DNA from: SZUA-36 sp963749115
Lineage (GTDB): Bacteria; Pseudomonadota; Gammaproteobacteria; Xanthomonadales; SZUA-36
Assembly (NCBI GenBank): GCA_963749115.1
Contig: CAVVLP010000014.1
Span: 62,001-126,000, forward strand
Direction of reading: 5' to 3'
DNA: 64,000 bases
A model generated the notes under the pieces. That model searched no databases and had not been told where the DNA came from. It worked only from the letters and a program-made list of their open reading frames with translations. The position numbers were made by a program, and so were the translations under genes. Below are positions 15,783 to 26,813 of the stretch, in pieces. Each line of letters opens with the position of its first letter. Position 1 is the first letter of the stretch.

Positions 15783-16739
15783 ATGAACTCAAACTACCTG
15801 GAATTCGAACAGCCTATCGCTGAGCTACAGGCAAAAATTGACGAGTTACGGAACGTTGGCTCTGACAATGCGATCAACCTGGATGAGGAAATTCAGCGCC
15901 TGCAGTCCAAGATGCGACAAAAGCTGACGAATATTTTCAAAGATCTGACACCATGGCAGATATCGCAACTCAGCCGCCATCCATTGCGACCCTACACGCT
16001 GGATTATATCGACTTCCTGTTTGATGAATTCCACGAACTACACGGTGACCGTGCTTTCGCTGATGACCATGCCATTGTTGGTGGTCTGGCACGATTTCGC
16101 GGTCGCGGCATCGTGGTCATTGGCCAGCAGAAAGGTCGTGACACCAAGGCCAAGGTCTTCAGGAATTTTGGCATGGCCCGGCCTGAAGGTTACCGCAAGG
16201 CCTTACGATTGATGAAAATGGCGGAACGCTTTCGTCTGCCGGTTATTACGTTCATTGATACACCAGGAGCCTATCCGGGTGTGGGTGCCGAGGAACGCGG
16301 TCAATCCGAAGCCATCGCCACCAATCTCAAATACATGTCCAGGTTACCGGTGCCCGTTATTTGCACCGTAATCGGTGAAGGCGGATCCGGCGGCGCCCTC
16401 GCCATCGGTGTGGGTGATCGTGTGAACATGTTGCAATACAGCACTTATTCGGTGATTTCACCGGAAGGCTGCGCATCCATCTTGTGGAATGATGCGGCAC
16501 TGGCAGAGGATGCCGCTTCTGCACTTGGCATCACATCCGACAGGCTTCTGCAATTGGGCCTGGTCGACGAGGTTATCCCGGAACCATTGGGCGGTGCCCA
16601 CAAGGATCCGGAGAAGGTCGCCACAAAGGTTGGTGACTGCCTGGCCGCACAACTTGAAGAACTCGACAAAATGACAACAGAGGCCCTGTTGGACGAGCGC
16701 TATCAACGCTTGCTCTCTTACGGCGAATTCAAGGACTAG
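15783..16739 (+). CDS. accA: acetyl-CoA carboxylase carboxyltransferase subunit alpha
   Basis: The alpha half of the carboxyltransferase, which transfers CO2 from biotin-BCCP to acetyl-CoA in fatty acid synthesis. It has 318 residues, starting MNSNYLEFEQPIAEL as in E. coli, with the ITFIDTPGAYPG and GEGGSGGALAIG oxyanion motifs. Its partner accD is not in the window. It precedes tilS by 20 bp, the same neighbour as in E. coli (accA-ldcC-tilS region). Confidence 0.97.
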   Translation: MNSNYLEFEQPIAELQAKIDELRNVGSDNAINLDEEIQRLQSKMRQKLTNIFKDLTPWQISQLSRHPLRPYTLDYIDFLFDEFHELHGDRAFADDHAIVGGLARFRGRGIVVIGQQKGRDTKAKVFRNFGMARPEGYRKALRLMKMAERFRLPVITFIDTPGAYPGVGAEERGQSEAIATNLKYMSRLPVPVICTVIGEGGSGGALAIGVGDRVNMLQYSTYSVISPEGCASILWNDAALAEDAASALGITSDRLLQLGLVDEVIPEPLGGAHKDPEKVATKVGDCLAAQLEELDKMTTEALLDERYQRLLSYGEFKD

Positions 16740-16759
16740 TCAAACAGGCTTCCAGGCTA

Positions 16760-18151
16760 ATGAGCAATCGTGCCTTGGCATTTACTGCAGAGCGTTTGCT
16801 GCAAATCCTCAAGTCTTTTCCCGTGGTGAATTCCTATCTCGTGGGCTTCAGCGGTGGTGCCGATTCCACCGCCTTACTGCACGCTCTGAGCGTAATCAAC
16901 CCGCAATTGGATATTCCGGTTTCAGCCGTACATATCAACCATGGTATTCATCCTGACGCCGATCTCTGGCAACTACAGTGTGAGAATTTTTGCCTTCAGC
17001 ACGACATCGACCTGGTTTGTCTCAAGATTGACCTGAAAAACTGCTCGGGCAAGGGTCTGGAGGCAGAAGCCCGTCATTTACGTTACGAAACCATTTCAGG
17101 CCTGCTCGGTCGGGCCGATTGCCTGCTGACTGCCCACCATGCAGATGACCAGGCCGAAACGCTGTTGTTGAACCTGATGCGTGGCAGCGGTGTTGATGGG
17201 CTGTCAGCCATGCCCGAAAGCAGGCCACTTGGACCCGGTTTTTTGCAAAGACCCTTGCTGCGGTTCAAAAACAGCGCATTGAGGGACTATTTACGCGAGA
17301 ACAATATTGAATGGACAGAAGACCCGTCCAATCATCTACTTAAACCATGACCGTAACTTTGTGCGACACGAGGTCATTCCCTTACTGGAACAACGGTGGC
17401 CGGAGGTAAGCCAGCGGTTATTGTTAACCCGCGAAGCGATGACCGACACACGACACCTGCTGGAAAAACTTGCAGATGAGTATCTCGAGCCAAACCTGAT
17501 TCACCCTTTTGTCTTGAGAATTACCCCGCAGTGCCGCGCTAATCGCGGAGTTATTCAGGCTGGTGATCCGGCGCTGGATAAAGCATTCAGGAAGCACCGG
17601 CATCCCCGCCTATAAACTGGGTTCTTTTTGCGATCAGGTTCAACAGGCCGGCAGTGACCACAAGGTTTCGGTACGCTGGGACGACTGTTTACTACGTTGG
17701 TATAAAAGTCAGTTATGGTTGCAGACAGCAATCGAAATCCTACCCTGTGCCACCGTAAAATGGCCAAAAGGGCAAGTTGAAGTTGATTTGGGCCGGGATG
17801 CCGGTCAACTTGTGTTAAGAACCAGGAAGCCTGCCCGAAGCGGGCACAAGTGTCTCTCCGGATGGTGCGTTCTCGGTCAGTGGCCGAATCAATACGGAAG
17901 AAACCGTCATCAGCCTGGGTGGTCATCACAAAAGCCTTAAAAACCTTTTCCAGGCGGCTGATATTCCGCCCTGGCTAAGAGACGCTATCCCACTTTGCAA
18001 ACTGGATGGCGAGCTGGTTGCCATGGGGGATTGGTGCTTCAATGAGCGATTTGCATCCTGGTTATCTGAAAACAACATCAGCTTTAGCTGGCACCCGCAG
18101 CACCCGTTACTGCAATTCATTCTCAAACAACAACACGGGGTGAAATATTGA
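16760..18151 (+). CDS. tilS: tRNA(Ile)-lysidine synthetase (three frame breaks)
   Basis: ATP-dependent enzyme that converts C34 of tRNA-Ile2 to lysidine, normally essential. The PP-loop SGGADSTALLH, the HHADDQAETLLLNLMRG motif and WTEDPSN are present. The frame breaks at about 17341-17344 (extra A), 17523-17526 (extra C) and near 17820-17835. Removing one base at each gives a continuous 462-residue protein that ends in the TilS C-terminal domain (HKSLKNLFQAADIPPWLRD). Two breaks fall in homopolymers, so read error is the simplest explanation. Confidence 0.85.
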
Positions 18152-18210
18152 TAGTTGACCCTGCCGGTGCGGTACGTTAGTGTCGCTCCGCTAAACCCGG
18201 AACACAGATT

Positions 18211-18450
18211 ATGAGCAAAAAGACAGAGCCAGGTCCCAACTTTGAAGAGACACTGGCTGAACTTGAAAAACTGGTTGTGAACCTTGAAGAGGGTGATTTG
18301 TCACTCGATGAATCCTTGTCCGGATTCAAACACGGTATCGAACTGACCAAGCAATGCCAGGCAACACTGGACAATGCGCAGCAGACAGTCGAACTACTGA
18401 CAAATACCCAGGACGAAGATTCGCTGGAGTCATTTGAACCGGATGCCTGA
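18211..18450 (+). CDS. xseB: exodeoxyribonuclease VII small subunit
   Basis: A 79-residue helical XseB with the family core FEETLAELEKLVVNLEEGDLSL split over two lines of the hairpin. It partners XseA in degrading single-stranded DNA. Its stop overlaps the ispA start (ATGCCTGA), giving the conserved xseB-ispA-dxs order. Confidence 0.93.
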   Translation: MSKKTEPGPNFEETLAELEKLVVNLEEGDLSLDESLSGFKHGIELTKQCQATLDNAQQTVELLTNTQDEDSLESFEPDA

Positions 18451-19333
18451 AACCACTGCCATCATCAAGGCATGGCAGGCCAGGTTTGAAAAAATTCTTC
18501 CCGGTTACCTGCCTGAACCAACACGGACACCACCCGTGCTGCTGCAAGCAATGCATTACTCTGCTGTTGCCGGCGGTAAACGTATCCGGCCCCTGTTTGT
18601 ATATGCCTCAGGTCGTGCACTGAATTTGAACGAAGACAGACTGGACGGTATTGCTGTCGCGATTGAGCTCATCCACACCTATTCCCTGATTCATGATGAT
18701 CTACCCAGCATGGATGACGATGACCTCAGACGCGGACAGCCGAGCTGTCATCGCAAGTTTGATGAAGCAACCGCCATACTGGCAGGCGATGCCTTACAGG
18801 CACTGGCATTCGAGATACTGGCGGGTGACCCTGCCTTAAGTACCGATCCCCAACAACAGCTTGCGATTATCCTGAGACTCGCACACGCCTGCGGGGCCAC
18901 TGGTATGGCCGGTGGCCAGGTGCTGGATCTCGCCAGTCTTGGTAGGGAAATCTCTCAAAGTGAGCTGGAGAAAATCCACGCTTTCAAAACCGGTGCATTA
19001 ATCCAGGTCAGTACCGTCGCACCGGCATTGCTTGCAAAGGCGCCAGAGCCACAGGTCAATGCCTTATCCCGTTTCGGCCAATTGACGGGTCTGGCTTTCC
19101 AGGTGTTCGATGATTTGCTTGATGTGACCGGCAGCCCCGAGGTTACCGGAAAACCGAGCCAGGCTGATGCAGCGAGGTCAAAACCTGCTTTTCCTGCCAT
19201 TATCGGCGTGGAAAAATCTCTGCAAAGAGCACACGAATTGCGGGATCAGGCACAAATGGAACTAAACCACTTACCTGGTGAAACCGACACTCTAAAGTGG
19301 TTGGCAGCTTACACCGTTGACCGCGACCGGTAA
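18443..19333 (+). CDS. ispA: farnesyl diphosphate synthase
   Basis: A prenyltransferase that condenses IPP with DMAPP and GPP to farnesyl diphosphate. It has a first aspartate-rich motif HDDLPSMDDDDLRRG and a second FDDLLDVTG, plus the family's AGGKRIRP and GGQVLDL. It has 296 residues from ATG 18443; an in-frame TTG nine bases upstream is less likely. It is translationally coupled to xseB and followed by dxs after 9 bp, so precursor supply and use are co-expressed. Confidence 0.95.
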   Translation: MPETTAIIKAWQARFEKILPGYLPEPTRTPPVLLQAMHYSAVAGGKRIRPLFVYASGRALNLNEDRLDGIAVAIELIHTYSLIHDDLPSMDDDDLRRGQPSCHRKFDEATAILAGDALQALAFEILAGDPALSTDPQQQLAIILRLAHACGATGMAGGQVLDLASLGREISQSELEKIHAFKTGALIQVSTVAPALLAKAPEPQVNALSRFGQLTGLAFQVFDDLLDVTGSPEVTGKPSQADAARSKPAFPAIIGVEKSLQRAHELRDQAQMELNHLPGETDTLKWLAAYTVDRDR

Positions 19334-19342
19334 AATACACTT

Positions 19343-21247
19343 ATGAACGTTGAGAAATACCCACTGCTTGACCCTATTATCACACCGGCAGATTTACGCA
19401 AACTGGATCAGGATCAGTTACCCCAGGTTGCTGACGAGTTACGTGCGTATTTACTGCAGGCGATTTCAAAGAGCGGTGGGCATTTCAGCGCAGGACTGGG
19501 TTGTGTTGAACTCACCGTAGCCCTGCATTACTGCTTTGAGACACCCCATGACCGGATTATCTGGGATGTAGGACACCAGGCTTATCCGCATAAAATACTA
19601 ACCGGCAGACGAGATCGTATAGGCACCATTAAGAAAACCGGCGGACTGGCGCCTTTCCCGAAACGTGCCGAAAGCGAGTTTGATACCTTTGGTGTTGGTC
19701 ACTCGTCCACTTCGATCGGCGCGGGTCTCGGAATGGCACTCGCATCGGCACATCAAAACGTGAACCGGCGGGTCGTATCCGTCATTGGCGATGGTGCCAT
19801 GACTGCCGGTATGGCGTTCGAGGCTCTCAATCACGGCGGCTCACTCGACCCGAACATGCTGGTTATTCTGAATGAAAACCAGATGTCAATATCACCCAAT
19901 GTCGGTGCAATGACCAAGGTTCTGGCCCGTATGATGAGCGGACCGACCGTGACCAACATCCGCGAACGTGGCAAACAGTTGATGCATAAGGACTCCCGTG
20001 TATGGCGTTTCATGAGTCGCTGGGAAGAGCATGTTAAAGGCATGATTGTGCCGAGCACGTTGTTTGAGGAGTTTGGCTTTAATTATCTCGGTCCGATTGA
20101 CGGGCATGATCTGCCTATTTTGTTGCGCACATCTACGGACCATACAAACCGTTGACGGGCCAAACCTGCTTCACATAATTACCGCCAAGGGCAAAGGTTA
20201 TGAACCGGCAGAAAAAGACCCGGTAAAATATCATGCCGTTGCACCTTTTGATCCACAAACAGGTATCGTTTCGGCCACACCGGCAGTTAAACCGCTACCG
20301 ACCTACACCCAGGTCTTTGGTCAGTGGCTATGCGATATGGCTGAGCAGGATGAGAACCTGCTGGCCATAACACCGGCGATGCGTGAAGGCTCCGGCCTGG
20401 TGGAGTTTGAGCAGCGTTTTCCCGATCGTTATTTTGATGTCAGTATCGCCGAGCAACATGCTGTGACACTGGCTGCCGGTATGGCCTGCGAGGGTACGCA
20501 CCCGGTGGTCGCAATATACAGCACATTCCTGCAACGGGCCTATGACCAGCTGATCCACGATGTTGCCTTGCAAAACCTGCCCGTACTATTTGCAATTGAC
20601 CGGGCCGGTCTGGTCGGATCAGATGGACCAACCCATGCAGGTAGTTTTGATCTGAGCTTTATGCGCTGTATTCCAAATTTGCTGATTATGGCGCCGTCCG
20701 ATGAAAACGAGTGCCGACAAATGCTCTATACCGGTTTCAGGCACCAGGGACCGGCAGCTGTCAGGTATCCACGCGGCAGCGGACCTGGAAAACCTGTTGA
20801 AGCAAAAATGCAGGAACTACCCATCGGCAAGGCCGAGGTCGTAAAACGAGGCAAGGACATTGTCATATTGTCTTTTGGAAGCTGTCTCCAGGCGTGTGGT
20901 GTGGTCGCTTCACGTATCGGCGCAAGCCTCGTAAATATGCGATTTGTAAAACCACTTGATGCTGATGTCATCAACGAAATGGCTCACAGCCACAAGCTGG
21001 TGGTCACCGTAGAAGAAAATGCGGTCATGGGTGGAGCTGGCAGTGGTGTAAATGAATTACTCGCGGCAAGCGGGGGCAGTTTTAATCTCCTGAATATAGG
21101 ACTACCGGACACGCTATATAGAACATGGTTCACGCGCAGGACTGCCTGACCTGGGCCGGTCTGGACGCAGATGGCATACTCGAGCAGGTGAATAAACGAC
21201 TTGAGACCATGAGTATCACCCGGTCTGTTTCCGGCAGCGACATTTAG
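19343..21247 (+). CDS. dxs: 1-deoxy-D-xylulose-5-phosphate synthase (three frame breaks)
   Basis: Thiamine-dependent first enzyme of the MEP isoprenoid pathway. It has GHQAYPHKILTGR, the TPP motif GDGAMTAGMAFEALNH, and the transketolase C-half with DISIAEQH-type VSIAEQHAVT. Breaks occur near 20120-20135, near 21115 (extra C before TATATAGAA) and near 21155 (extra G). Corrected length is 633 residues, close to the family norm. The last part, GLDADGILEQVNKRLE, is only readable after correction. Confidence 0.92.
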
Positions 21248-21850
21248 GGCATGAAGTAGCTGATCTGTCGATCATGCCACTTTGACAGCGTCACCAGGGC
21301 CAGGATAGCCCCGCAAAGCGCCCACAACATATCTGATTGCGTATCCCAGACATAACCCTGTGTTCCCAGGAATGCATCCGCTGCCTCTTCGCTTAGCAGG
21401 GCCGCCCACCATTCGATAAGCTCATAAAATGCACTCACCGCCAGCACCACGCAAAGCAACAGGAATGTTAACCAGCCCCTGACCGCCACGACCCGATTCC
21501 GGATCATGATTTCACGCGCTATCATGACCGGGACAAAACCCTGTGCGAGGTGACCCAGTTTGTCATAGTTGTTGCGATCACCACCGGTCAGGTCACGTAG
21601 CCAGTCACCTACCGGTACTTCGGCATAGGTGTAGTGACCACCTACCATCAAAATGACGGCAGTGGATCAAAATTAGAACATAGACCAGCCCGGTTAAAGG
21701 GAAGCGCTTACGTGTCAGCCACAAAATGACAAAGCCAAGCAGCGCGGGAATGACCTCCATCCACCAGGTCAGTCGATCGGCCGGTTCAATCGCCGACCAG
21801 ATCAATACTGATAGAAAAACAGTAATCCAGATCAGAGTTTTGAAGTTCAA
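21244..21850 (-). CDS. DUF2238/YjdF-family membrane protein (frame break)
   Basis: Integral membrane protein of about 201 residues with roughly six hydrophobic segments and the family motif GGHYTYAEVP in the second half. One extra C near 21655 separates the N-terminal part (MNFKTLIWITVFLSVLIW and onward) from the rest. Its function is unknown; E. coli YjdF is the named relative. It overlaps the last bases of convergent dxs. Confidence 0.8.
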
Positions 21851-21936
21851 GATATCCCCACGACCAAACGCGACATCAATAGCGTTCCGAAACCTGCTCG
21901 TTCAAGGCATCCGAAAAAATCGGATGACAGATTTCT

Positions 21937-22390
21937 TTACACCTTAGCACCTATTCTGACGGACAACACGTCACAACCAGCGCCATGCAGTACCGAGTTC
22001 GCAGTAGATCCCAACAGCAACTGCAGGCCCCGTTGACCATGTGTGCCGATGACAATCAACTGGCTGCCGTTTTCTTTGGCGAAACGGTGGATTTCATGAG
22101 CAGGCGAACCATGAAGGATATGCAGGTGGTCGGAAGGCATGCTTGAAGGTTTCACCCAGGGCGGACAGTTTGTCTTTCAGTTCCTCACTCAATTGTGCTT
22201 CGAGATCACCAAGACCACTGAATGCTGCACTTTGCGGAACAATGCCGACGTATACGTTATCCATAGGCTCCTGAACATAGACAACATGCATATCGGCATT
22301 CGGATCTGCGATTAGCTGGGCCTTTTGCAGCACCAGTTCTGATTCAGAGCTCAGATCAACCGCAACAAGTATTTTTTGATAGGTAGCCAT
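21937..22390 (-). CDS. universal stress protein, UspA family (frame break)
   Basis: About 150 residues, cytoplasmic. It opens MATYQKILVAVDLSSESE and ends with the ATP-binding signature GTHGQRGLQLLLGSTANSVL (G-2x-G-9x-G(S/T)). An extra base near 22150 splits the two halves. A role in stress survival is inferred from the family. It lies downstream of the periplasmic group but has its own 23-bp leader. Confidence 0.85.
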
Positions 22391-22412
22391 ATCGTTCTCC
22401 GGTAACAACAAC

Positions 22413-23565
22413 TCAATAATAATGAACTGACACGAGCACGATGTTGATCGAAATCAAATAAATCTGTTTAGTTTTCCTTTTCCCCAAGCCACGCTCTGTT
22501 TGTAGATAGGTTGCAAAACTACCCAGCCAGTGACCACCTTCATAGTGCTCACCGGTGACGGAGGCCAGACCTGAGTTTTTATGAACGGCTGCGCTACTGA
22601 GTAAAGCCTTTTTACGTGAATCTCCTGCTGGTAAGCCATACGCCATTCCCTCCAGCATCCACGCGCGACTGATATTCAGACCATCGAGATGGGCCAGTTT
22701 TCCATCCGTGGGATCGGTGACTACGGCAATCGACAACCAGTCACTGCTTCCATCTTCGGGTAAGGAAGGCAGGAAAGCTGTCAGCCATCGGGCATAATCT
22801 TCAGCGTTCAGGATGCGCCGCATCAAATCAGCTTCAGCCAGGCATGGGGACAGAAAGTCCTGTCCACCCGGTTCATAGGCCAACGGGCAGGCGCGGTCAT
22901 TCAAATAAAAATCCCTGGACCTGTCAGTCACCAGGCTGGAGAAATCGCTACGGCCACTGGCGCGGGCCCAATCCAGAAACAGGCCAAAAGCAAATGCGGT
23001 TTGAGCGTGTTCGCCAATCCGGATCGGGTAAGCCAGCTTTGCAAGCCATGTTTCCATATGAGCAACCAATGCGGTTTCAAGCGGTTCCAGGGTTGCCAGC
23101 CATTGCCGGGCACGCGGATCATTCCACTCGCGCAATTCCGCGGTTAGCTGTAAAAACCAGGCAACGCCATACGGTCTCTCGAAAGAAGCCCGTTGTGGAT
23201 GTGTAACATAAGCAACTTCTAGCGGCCACTTTCTCAGCCTTGAAACTTTCATTCAAAGCCGTCTCAGCCAAACCTGCAAATGCTGCATTCGGGTATAAAC
23301 GCAGCAAGCGTGTCAGTAACCAGTGCCCATGAACGGAAGAGTGCCAGTCAAAACAACCATAGAATACCGGTGTTAGATCACGCGGTGGACCCACGTCCTG
23401 GTCACTGGTCAATACATGCGCAATCTTGTTGGGATATTCCTGATGCACGCAATCCAGTGCCAGCGCGGCAAACCGGCTGACCGCAGGTTCAGTCTGCTCT
23501 TGCGCATGCACCTGGGAACTCAATGTGAAAACAAATAACAAACACGCGAGTACGCTGCATTTCAT
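22413..23565 (-). CDS. exported DUF2891 protein (frame break)
   Basis: About 383 residues with a clear signal peptide (MKCSVLACLLFVFTLSSQVHA) and DUF2891 features such as FYGCFDWHSSVHGHW and GGQDFLSPCLAEADLMRR. DUF2891 proteins have no established function; the helical layout recalls alpha/alpha-toroid sugar enzymes, which is only a suggestion. The extra A near 23220 breaks the frame. It sits after ridA in the same direction, with the GMC oxidoreductase genes, implying a shared periplasmic pathway. Confidence 0.75.
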
Positions 23566-23644
23566 AATGATCTCCAGAACTGCTAAGGCATTCCATGTCA
23601 GCCTGTCCAAATCAAACCTGCACTTTGTCACGCCTACGACTGAG

Positions 23645-24092
23645 CTATTTGACGGTTGCCATACACTCGATTTCCGTGCGGGCATCGAGCGCCAGGCCAC
23701 TGCTGCCCAGGGCACTGCGGGCCGGCGGGTTGCTCGGAAAATAGGTGATATAGACCTCGTTCATGGCCGCCCATTCCTTGATATCTGCCAGAAACACGGT
23801 GCATTTAACCACTTCTGCCATTGATGAGCCGTGCTTTTCAAGGGTGGCCTTGATGTTTTCCAGGGTTTGCCTGGTTTCAGGTCCGATCCCGCCTTCAACC
23901 AGCTTGGAGGTTTTGGAATCAAAACCGAGTTGACCGGAGAGATAAAGCATATGCCCAACGCGGACCGCTTCAGAAAACGGTAATTGCATGTCTTCGTGAT
24001 ACCGCATAGTACTCAACTTCAATCTCACCGGCAATTACTGCCTGACTCGACAAAAAGACCGTTACTGCCATCATTTTTAGTACGAAATTCAT
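23645..24092 (-). CDS. exported RidA/YjgF-family protein (frame break)
   Basis: About 148 residues. The C-terminal RidA domain has LPFSEAVRVGHMLYLSGQLG and the GLALDARTEIECMATVK end with the family arginine. Upstream in another frame a strong GAGGAG ribosome site precedes an ATG (24090-24092) encoding a signal-like MNFVLKMMAVTVFLSSQAVIA. One extra base near 24003 separates the two. Cytosolic RidA deaminates reactive enamines; an exported version beside an oxidoreductase may act on a related periplasmic imine, which is inference. Confidence 0.75.
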
Positions 24093-24114
24093 ATCATTTT
24101 ACTCCTCAAGAAAA

Positions 24115-25792
24115 CTAGATTTCCCCGTTACGGGCAAATCGGGTGATATGCTCTGCAGCCCTGAAAGCCAACGCCTGGATGGTCATGGTGGGTTGTCCCC
24201 GGCCTGAACTGACAAAGCTTGAGCCGTCGCAGATAAACAGGTTGGGTACATCATGGGCGCGGTGATATTTATCAACCACCGAGGTCGCCGGATCGTCACC
24301 CATACGGCAGGTTCCCAGTAAATGCGCCTGGACAGTACCGCCCTCTACAGGTTCACGCCAGATCTCCGCCGCACCGGCTGCACCGAGAATCTCAACAGCA
24401 CGGTCCTGCAAAAAGCTTGCCATGGCAAGGTCGTCAGCGTGGTCCATATAAGTCATGCGGATGGCGGCCCTGCCCTTGTCGTCTTTCAGGTTTGGGTCAA
24501 GCGTGATGTTGTTGCTTGCCAATGGTACGGACGTGGTGCTGCCCAGAACTGACATTTTTCGGGTGAAATAATGCCGAAGCATTTGTTTGAACTCAGGCCC
24601 CCATGTCGGTTTTCCCGGTGGCAAACCGGTCATCGCATGCAGGATGGGAGTGGAATCCAGGAACGGCCTGGCATCCATACCGCCACCACCGTAGAACCCC
24701 CGGGCCGGATCGTTTTCGTAAAAATCGTGCACGATCCGTGTCACCTGCACGCTCTTGTATTCATTCAGCGGGTGCTCAAAAGCAGCCTGGGTCACCGAGT
24801 GACCGTTGCCCATCAGGTATTTTCCGACGATACCCGACGAGTTGGCCAGACCATTGGGCGCGCGACTGGATTCTGATAAAAACAGGAGTCTCGGTGTTTC
24901 TGCCCCATTTGCAGAGACTATGACGGCCCTGGTTTTCTGCGCCTGCTGCTGCCCGGCTGAATCAAGGTAGACCACTTCTGTAACACGCCCCGCATCATTG
25001 GTTTCTATACGGAAAACGGTTGATAAGGGGCGAATTTCACAGCGTCCGGTGGCCTCGGCGAGCGGTATCATTGATGCCAGTGTCGACGACTTGGCATTGA
25101 CTTCGCAGCCAAAACCCATGCAAAACCCGCAATGTACACAGGCAGGACGACCGTTGAATGGCTTTGACAAAATTGCCAAAGGTGCAGGCTGCGGATGCAG
25201 TCCCATCGCCCGTGCGCCTTTCTCAAACAGAACACCGGAAGATTTGACGGGCATTGGAGGCAGCGGGTAGGGTCTTGAACGCGGCGCATCAAACGGACCT
25301 GGCTGACCGGAAACACCACATTCCCATTCAACCTTTGTGTAATAAGGTTCCAACTCCTCGTAACTGATAGGCCAGTCTGCAAAACCAGTACCCTCCATCG
25401 GACCCAGCAAGCTGCGTTCCTTAAAATCACTCTGATGGAAGCGCCAGTAATTGGCGGTGAAGTGAACACTGCTACCGCCAACACCACGTGCATAGTAAGC
25501 CGGTGGCGGACTCATTCTGTATCTGCTCAGCGGTTTCTGTCTCAAATTTTCGAAAAGTCTGCGGGTCGTTCCAGCCGGGATGATTCAGCAACTCGTTTTT
25601 GAATATGACATCCAGCTCATCATGCTTGAAATCAGCAGCCGTGCGGTATTGCCCCTGTTCCAGGACAACCACGCTAAAACCATTCGTGGATAACTCCTTC
25701 GCAAGCACGCCACCTGCGGCGCCCGAGCCGATTATGACGAAATCCACTTCCTCACGGGTATTGTATTTGGGCTGCCCCTTAGGCATGCTCAT
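24115..25792 (-). CDS. GMC-type FAD oxidoreductase (frame break)
   Basis: Large flavoprotein subunit of a membrane or periplasmic dehydrogenase of the gluconate/sorbitol type. It has the FAD motif IIGSGAAGGVLAKEL near the N-terminus, GGSSVHFTANYWRF, a cysteine-rich CVHCGFCMGFGCEV region, and the C-terminal GMC domain (HLLGTCRMGDD). The start at ATG 25790-25792 overlaps the upstream subunit gene and has GGGAG six bases before it. An extra base near 25515 splits it; corrected length is 558 residues. No signal is seen, so export may be by partnership with the Tat-signal small subunit. The substrate is unknown. Confidence 0.83.
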
Positions 25793-26390
25793 GCTCATCT
25801 CCCTCGGCAGGGATTTGACTGTGAGCGGCCGTATCATAATACCCAAACGGTGGCTGCCAGGCATGCCGGTGATCGAAACCAATAAGGTCCCAACCCGCAT
25901 TCTCACGATTACCGGTATAGCCCGGTAAACAAAACATTCCACACAGGGTCATAAAGTGCAACATTCCGAATAGTGGGGTGTCTTCAACTGATTTGAGCAT
26001 CTCTGTCTGTTGTCCAGACGACAACCCGGAAAAGAGGCTTGCACCTGGAAACGCGGATTCTATTTTTTGCCGCAGTTCCTCAAGCCCCTGTCTGAGCATG
26101 GGCGCCGCACCACTCATGAAACCACCAAGCGCGACATCCATGAAGTAAACCACGCCAATCCCGGTCGCACCCGGGGTTTCATCCGGCGGAATGATTTGAT
26201 TGACCAAGGCACTGAGCTCAACGGATTCTTCGGTCGATATATTTTCAAAACCAGCTTCGGCCGCCTTGTTTTGTGCAGCAGTTTGACTGGCGGAGAGTAT
26301 CAGCGGCATGTTGATACCCAACCATGACGCACTCATCATCGTGCCGCCGGATTTGAGAAAATCCCGGCGGGAATTCCTGGATATTGTCAT
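25779..26390 (-). CDS. gluconate 2-dehydrogenase subunit 3-family protein with Tat signal
   Basis: A 203-residue small subunit partner of GMC dehydrogenases. It begins with a twin-arginine signal (SRRDFLKSGG then a hydrophobic stretch), followed by the subunit-3 region LVNQIIPPDETPGATGIGV. Its end overlaps the GMC gene by 14 bp, so the two are translationally coupled. A cytochrome c third subunit, common in such complexes, is not present nearby. Confidence 0.85.
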   Translation of the reverse strand: MTISRNSRRDFLKSGGTMMSASWLGINMPLILSASQTAAQNKAAEAGFENISTEESVELSALVNQIIPPDETPGATGIGVVYFMDVALGGFMSGAAPMLRQGLEELRQKIESAFPGASLFSGLSSGQQTEMLKSVEDTPLFGMLHFMTLCGMFCLPGYTGNRENAGWDLIGFDHRHAWQPPFGYYDTAAHSQIPAEGDEHEHA

Positions 26391-26405
26391 TAATTGTTTT
26401 TTCCT

Positions 26406-26813
26406 TTAGCTCAGAATAAATGGATCAGGTAGCAACTCACCTATCGACCAACTGCGATATTCGGTTTCACTATGACAGGAGACAACCAGGGCATCATCCG
26501 CCAGTAATTCACTCATAACCTGCCGGCAGGCACCACACGGGGCCAGCGCCTCAAAACCCGTGGCATAAATCAAAAGCGTGTGTGCAGCGCCTGGTTGCAT
26601 ACCTGCCGAGATTGCAGCAGCAAGCGCATTGCGCTCCGCACATTGCGTCAGACCGTAAGATGAATTCTCAACATTACAACCAGAATAGACATTGCCACTA
26701 TCGTCCACAACACATGCACCGACCCTGGCCCCGCTGTACGGCGAATAGGCGTTATCACTGGCCGAACGTGCACATGCATACAGTTTCGCAACTACTTCCT
26801 GTGCATTAGTCAC
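26406..26813 (-). CDS. cdd: cytidine deaminase
   Basis: Zinc enzyme converting cytidine and deoxycytidine to uridines. The catalytic motifs NVENSSYGLTQCAERNA and PCGACRQVM are intact; 135 residues corresponds to the short homotetrameric type. The ATG overlaps the deoD stop by four bases (ATGA), completing the deoA-deoD-cdd salvage unit. Confidence 0.95.
   Translation of the reverse strand: MTNAQEVVAKLYACARSASDNAYSPYSGARVGACVVDDSGNVYSGCNVENSSYGLTQCAERNALAAAISAGMQPGAAHTLLIYATGFEALAPCGACRQVMSELLADDALVVSCHSETEYRSWSIGELLPDPFILS

Noticed and set aside
17307..17940. Separate small genes inside tilS
   Set aside because: The fragments join into one TilS after removing single bases, and each matches consecutive parts of the family.
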